A stretch of 7,967 nucleotides of DNA from the NCBI GenBank assembly GCA_903920485.1, contig CAIXMG010000035.1:1-7967 (forward strand), written 5' to 3'. The notes beneath the pieces are model-generated. The model made no database searches. It was not told the DNA's origin and saw only the letters and a program-made list of their open reading frames with translations. Every line of letters starts with the position of its first letter. Within the stretch, counting starts at the first letter, position 1. Shown piece after piece: positions 6,831 through 7,967 of this stretch. The translations under genes were made by a program, and so were the position numbers. The DNA is from an uncultured bacterium (GTDB lineage Bacteria > Patescibacteriota > Minisyncoccia > Phycocordibacterales > UBA1006).

Positions 6831-6854
6831 GTATTAAGTTGTTTTGGTTATTAA
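6831..6854 (-). promoter_or_regulatory. Conserved leader blocks, copy 1
   Basis: The untranslated leader of the 194-residue gene holds TTAATAAC (6847-6854) and CAACTTAATAC (6831-6841), both present with identical spacing in the leader of the 183-residue gene. The two blocks share a TTAATA core, so they may be paired sites for a regulator or elements of translation initiation. There is no Shine-Dalgarno. Confidence 0.55.
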
Positions 6855-6867
6855 ATTGTGGTAACCC

Positions 6868-6896
6868 AAATTAACTTAAATATATTAATTTGTCAA
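6868..6896 (-). promoter_or_regulatory. Promoter of the 194-residue paralogue gene
   Basis: Read on the - strand, a perfect TTGACA (6891-6896) and TAATTT (6868-6873, matching the TAnnnT core of the -10) are 17 bp apart. Transcription would start near 6861, leaving a leader of about 34 bases. Boxes, spacing and the AAGTTA at the spacer/-10 junction are the same as in front of the paralogue, which supports the call. Confidence 0.65.
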
Positions 6897-6918
6897 GTTG
6901 CGAATTGAGGGAACATGT

Positions 6919-6946
6919 AAAAAGCGCCCCGTAAGAGAGGCACTTT
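6919..6946 (-). terminator. Intrinsic terminator of the 183-residue paralogue gene
   Basis: On the - strand, AAAGTGCCTC pairs with GGGGCGCTTT around TCTTAC: ten pairs including two G-U wobbles. TTTTT (6919-6923) is at the end. The same bases on + have a C-A mismatch, so the signal is oriented. Two further small hairpins lie upstream, one at the stop codon and one at 6953-6965 (GAAGT/ACTTC). It separates this gene from the next promoter (-35 at 6891-6896). Confidence 0.78.
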
Positions 6947-6969
6947 AATAATGAAGTTGTACTTCTTCC

Positions 6970-7521
6970 CTAAGAAGGGGAGAATAGGGTTCCTGAAAAC
7001 TGAGAATGCTTCCTTATGCGTTCGAAGTCTCGGCCAATGGTGCCCTTGAAGTAAGCTGCATCCTCTGAGGTGATTCGTTCTTCCTTCAGCAACTTCAGGG
7101 CGGCTTGTTGAGCATCATTCTCGGTGAGGAGGGAGGAAATTTTTTCTGACTTGCCAAGGAAGATCGTCCCGATGCTGTTCTCGCTATTGAGGACAAAGGA
7201 GGGAAGGCCTCTTGCTCTCCGACGTGTTGTCTCAATGCAGTCTCTGATGTAGTCAGCGATGTTCTCAATAGTTTCGCCGTTTGCAAAGGGTTGGCTATCG
7301 AAATCAGGAATGTCGAGCACTGCAACCTTTTCAAGCACCGTCTTCACAGAGTCGTGATCGTACGAAATGTCTTTTCCATCTAAGTGGGCACACATTCTTA
7401 TTAAGAAGTCCATGCCGGCTGCTTTGGTGGAGAACGGATCTAGAACATTTTCGCCAATGCGATAGGCGTACCTACCGCCGGTAAGAGGAGAGAGTTTCAG
7501 GATAACAGGTTTCTTTTTCAT
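6970..7521 (-). CDS. Hypothetical protein, paralogue of the neighbouring gene without CPCC
   Basis: I do not recognise this 183-residue, apparently soluble protein. It starts MKKKPVILKLSPLTGGRYAY, close to the neighbour's MKKRKP...PLGDGAYAF, and has DSVKTVLEKVAVLDIPDF (57-74) where the neighbour has ESVHNVLLTLINMDIPVF. A charged region with RRRARG (100-105) precedes a beta-like stretch (FVLNSENSIGTIFLG, 109-123). The C-terminal part is helical, with ERITSEDAAYFKGTIGRD (148-165) matching the neighbour's REITDDQASDFRTRIES. The middle, where the neighbour carries CPCC, contains no cysteine here; the only two cysteines are C44 and C95. The shared N- and C-terminal segments point to an old duplication with a divergent centre. 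The ATG at 7521 has no Shine-Dalgarno; the leader shows the conserved TTAATA blocks. It has its own promoter and terminator, so it is not in an operon with either neighbour. Confidence 0.7.
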   Translation of the reverse strand: MKKKPVILKLSPLTGGRYAYRIGENVLDPFSTKAAGMDFLIRMCAHLDGKDISYDHDSVKTVLEKVAVLDIPDFDSQPFANGETIENIADYIRDCIETTRRRARGLPSFVLNSENSIGTIFLGKSEKISSLLTENDAQQAALKLLKEERITSEDAAYFKGTIGRDFERIRKHSQFSGTLFSPS

Positions 7522-7527
7522 ACGGGG

Positions 7528-7551
7528 GTATTAAGTTGATGGAGTTATTAA
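7528..7551 (-). promoter_or_regulatory. Conserved leader blocks, copy 2
   Basis: TTAATAAC (7544-7551) and CAACTTAATAC (7528-7538) repeat the two blocks in the leader of the paralogue, with the same five-base gap between them. They are shifted by two bases relative to the ATG. The surrounding leader bases differ, which suggests these blocks are under selection. Confidence 0.55.
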
Positions 7552-7562
7552 TTTGTTCGATT

Positions 7563-7591
7563 ACAGTAACTTACTTGAATATCTTTGTCAA
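7563..7591 (-). promoter_or_regulatory. Promoter of the 183-residue paralogue gene
   Basis: On the - strand, a perfect TTGACA (7586-7591) and TACTGT (7563-7568, TAnnnT core) are separated by 17 bp. The start would fall near 7556, with a leader of about 35 bases. The distance from the -35 box to the ATG is 70 bases, identical to the paralogue. The -35 begins only seven bases beyond the T-tract of the preceding MFS terminator. Confidence 0.65.
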
Positions 7592-7597
7592 CAAGCC

Positions 7598-7620
7598 AAA
7601 AAAGCGGCCTAGGCTCGCTT
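7598..7620 (-). terminator. Intrinsic terminator overlapping the end of the MFS gene
   Basis: On the - strand, AAGCG-(A)-GC pairs with GC-CGCTT around a CTAG loop, giving seven pairs with one bulged A. A run of six Ts (7598-7603) completes it. The stem includes the last codons and the TAG stop (7609-7611) of the MFS gene. This is a space-saving arrangement. Confidence 0.72.
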
Positions 7621-7967
7621 CTTGATATTGAATGCCATGAAGATGCCTCCGATGCACAGGACGCCGAGGACGCCGAAGAGCGCGCCGAGTGGTGCGAACT
7701 TGAGGATGATGGATGCGATCACCGGTGCCAGAATGTATGCGAACGGATACGTGTTTCGGAAGAATCCGATCGATCCGGTGTCGTCATGATGGACGTGCTT
7801 GAAGAAGTAGCTTTCCGTCATAACCTCCACGATGGATGCGCCGACGCGGGTCAGGAAGAGCACCCCTGCGAGCGCCCAGAAGGCGAGGATCGGCGCTTGG
7901 GTGACGAACAGGGTCGAGATGCCCATGACCAGCAGTCCGAAGATGATCATGCCCTTCTCGAAATGGA
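7609..7967 (-). CDS. MFS transporter, C-terminal part (runs off the window)
   Basis: The frame is open to the right edge of the window, reading HFEKG before MIIFGLLVMG, so the internal ATG at 7950 is not the true start. About 118 residues are visible. They hold roughly four hydrophobic helices: IIFGLLVMGISTLFV, ILAFWALAGVLFLTRV, a later one at FAYILAPVIASIILKF, and LGALFGVLGVLCIGGIFMAF. A polar connecting segment (TESYFFKHVHHDDTG) and a short basic tail (NIKKRA) complete the piece. The pattern 'RVGASIVEVMTESYFFKHV...SIGFFRNTYPFAYILAP' is that of the C-terminal half of major facilitator superfamily proteins as I know them from Patescibacteria; these are integral membrane secondary transporters. 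The substrate cannot be deduced. The gene ends with its own terminator, so it is not in an operon with the paralogues downstream. Confidence 0.78.
   Translation of the reverse strand, partial: HFEKGMIIFGLLVMGISTLFVTQAPILAFWALAGVLFLTRVGASIVEVMTESYFFKHVHHDDTGSIGFFRNTYPFAYILAPVIASIILKFAPLGALFGVLGVLCIGGIFMAFNIKKRA

Noticed and set aside
1..7967. Alternative genetic code (UGA read as Gly), tRNA genes, CRISPR array or insertion sequence
   Set aside because: All genes are intact with standard stops, and two frames overlap nothing that would need recoding; no cloverleaf, regularly spaced repeat, transposase or terminal inverted repeat was seen.

Overview
The window looks like a chromosomal segment of an uncultivated bacterium, most plausibly of the Patescibacteria/CPR (Parcubacteria-type) radiation. 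This is an inference. It rests on a MacA/HlyD-like adaptor with an extra domain inserted in its hairpin, an MFS protein of a type I associate with that group, and the absence of Shine-Dalgarno sequences before nearly every gene. All reading frames use the standard code, and nothing in them suggests that UGA is recoded. No 16S or ribosomal gene is present to settle the lineage.

Positions 1-2131 (+ strand): the 3' end of typA/bipA (ribosome-associated GTPase), a short gap with a plausible sigma70-type promoter, then a 615-residue SF1 helicase/ATPase of the HelD kind. HelD proteins release and recycle stalled RNA polymerase.

Positions 2142-6185 (+ strand): a four-gene operon. It encodes a single-pass membrane-anchored extracytoplasmic protein with two cysteines, a MacA/YknX-like adaptor, a MacB/FtsX-like permease and a MacB/LolD-like ATPase. 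The last three form a complete MacAB/YknXYZ-type export system. The first protein is probably an accessory partner. The operon seems to start from an extended -10 box that overlaps the helicase stop codon and lies so close to the ATG that the mRNA would be essentially leaderless. A palindromic repeat-like element separates the permease and ATPase genes. A bidirectional terminator closes the operon.

Positions 6242-7967 (- strand): two adjacent genes for unrecognised, mutually paralogous proteins of 194 and 183 residues, then the C-terminal part of an MFS transporter that runs off the window. Each of these three genes appears to be its own transcription unit with an intrinsic terminator. The two paralogues also share their promoter and leader layout: a perfect TTGACA, a 17-bp spacer, a TAnnnT -10, then two conserved TTAATA-containing blocks, with exactly 70 nt from the -35 to the ATG in both. 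This duplicated gene-plus-promoter unit is the least explained and most interesting part of the window. No stretch over 300 bases lacks a gene. I saw no tRNA, rRNA, CRISPR array or insertion sequence.
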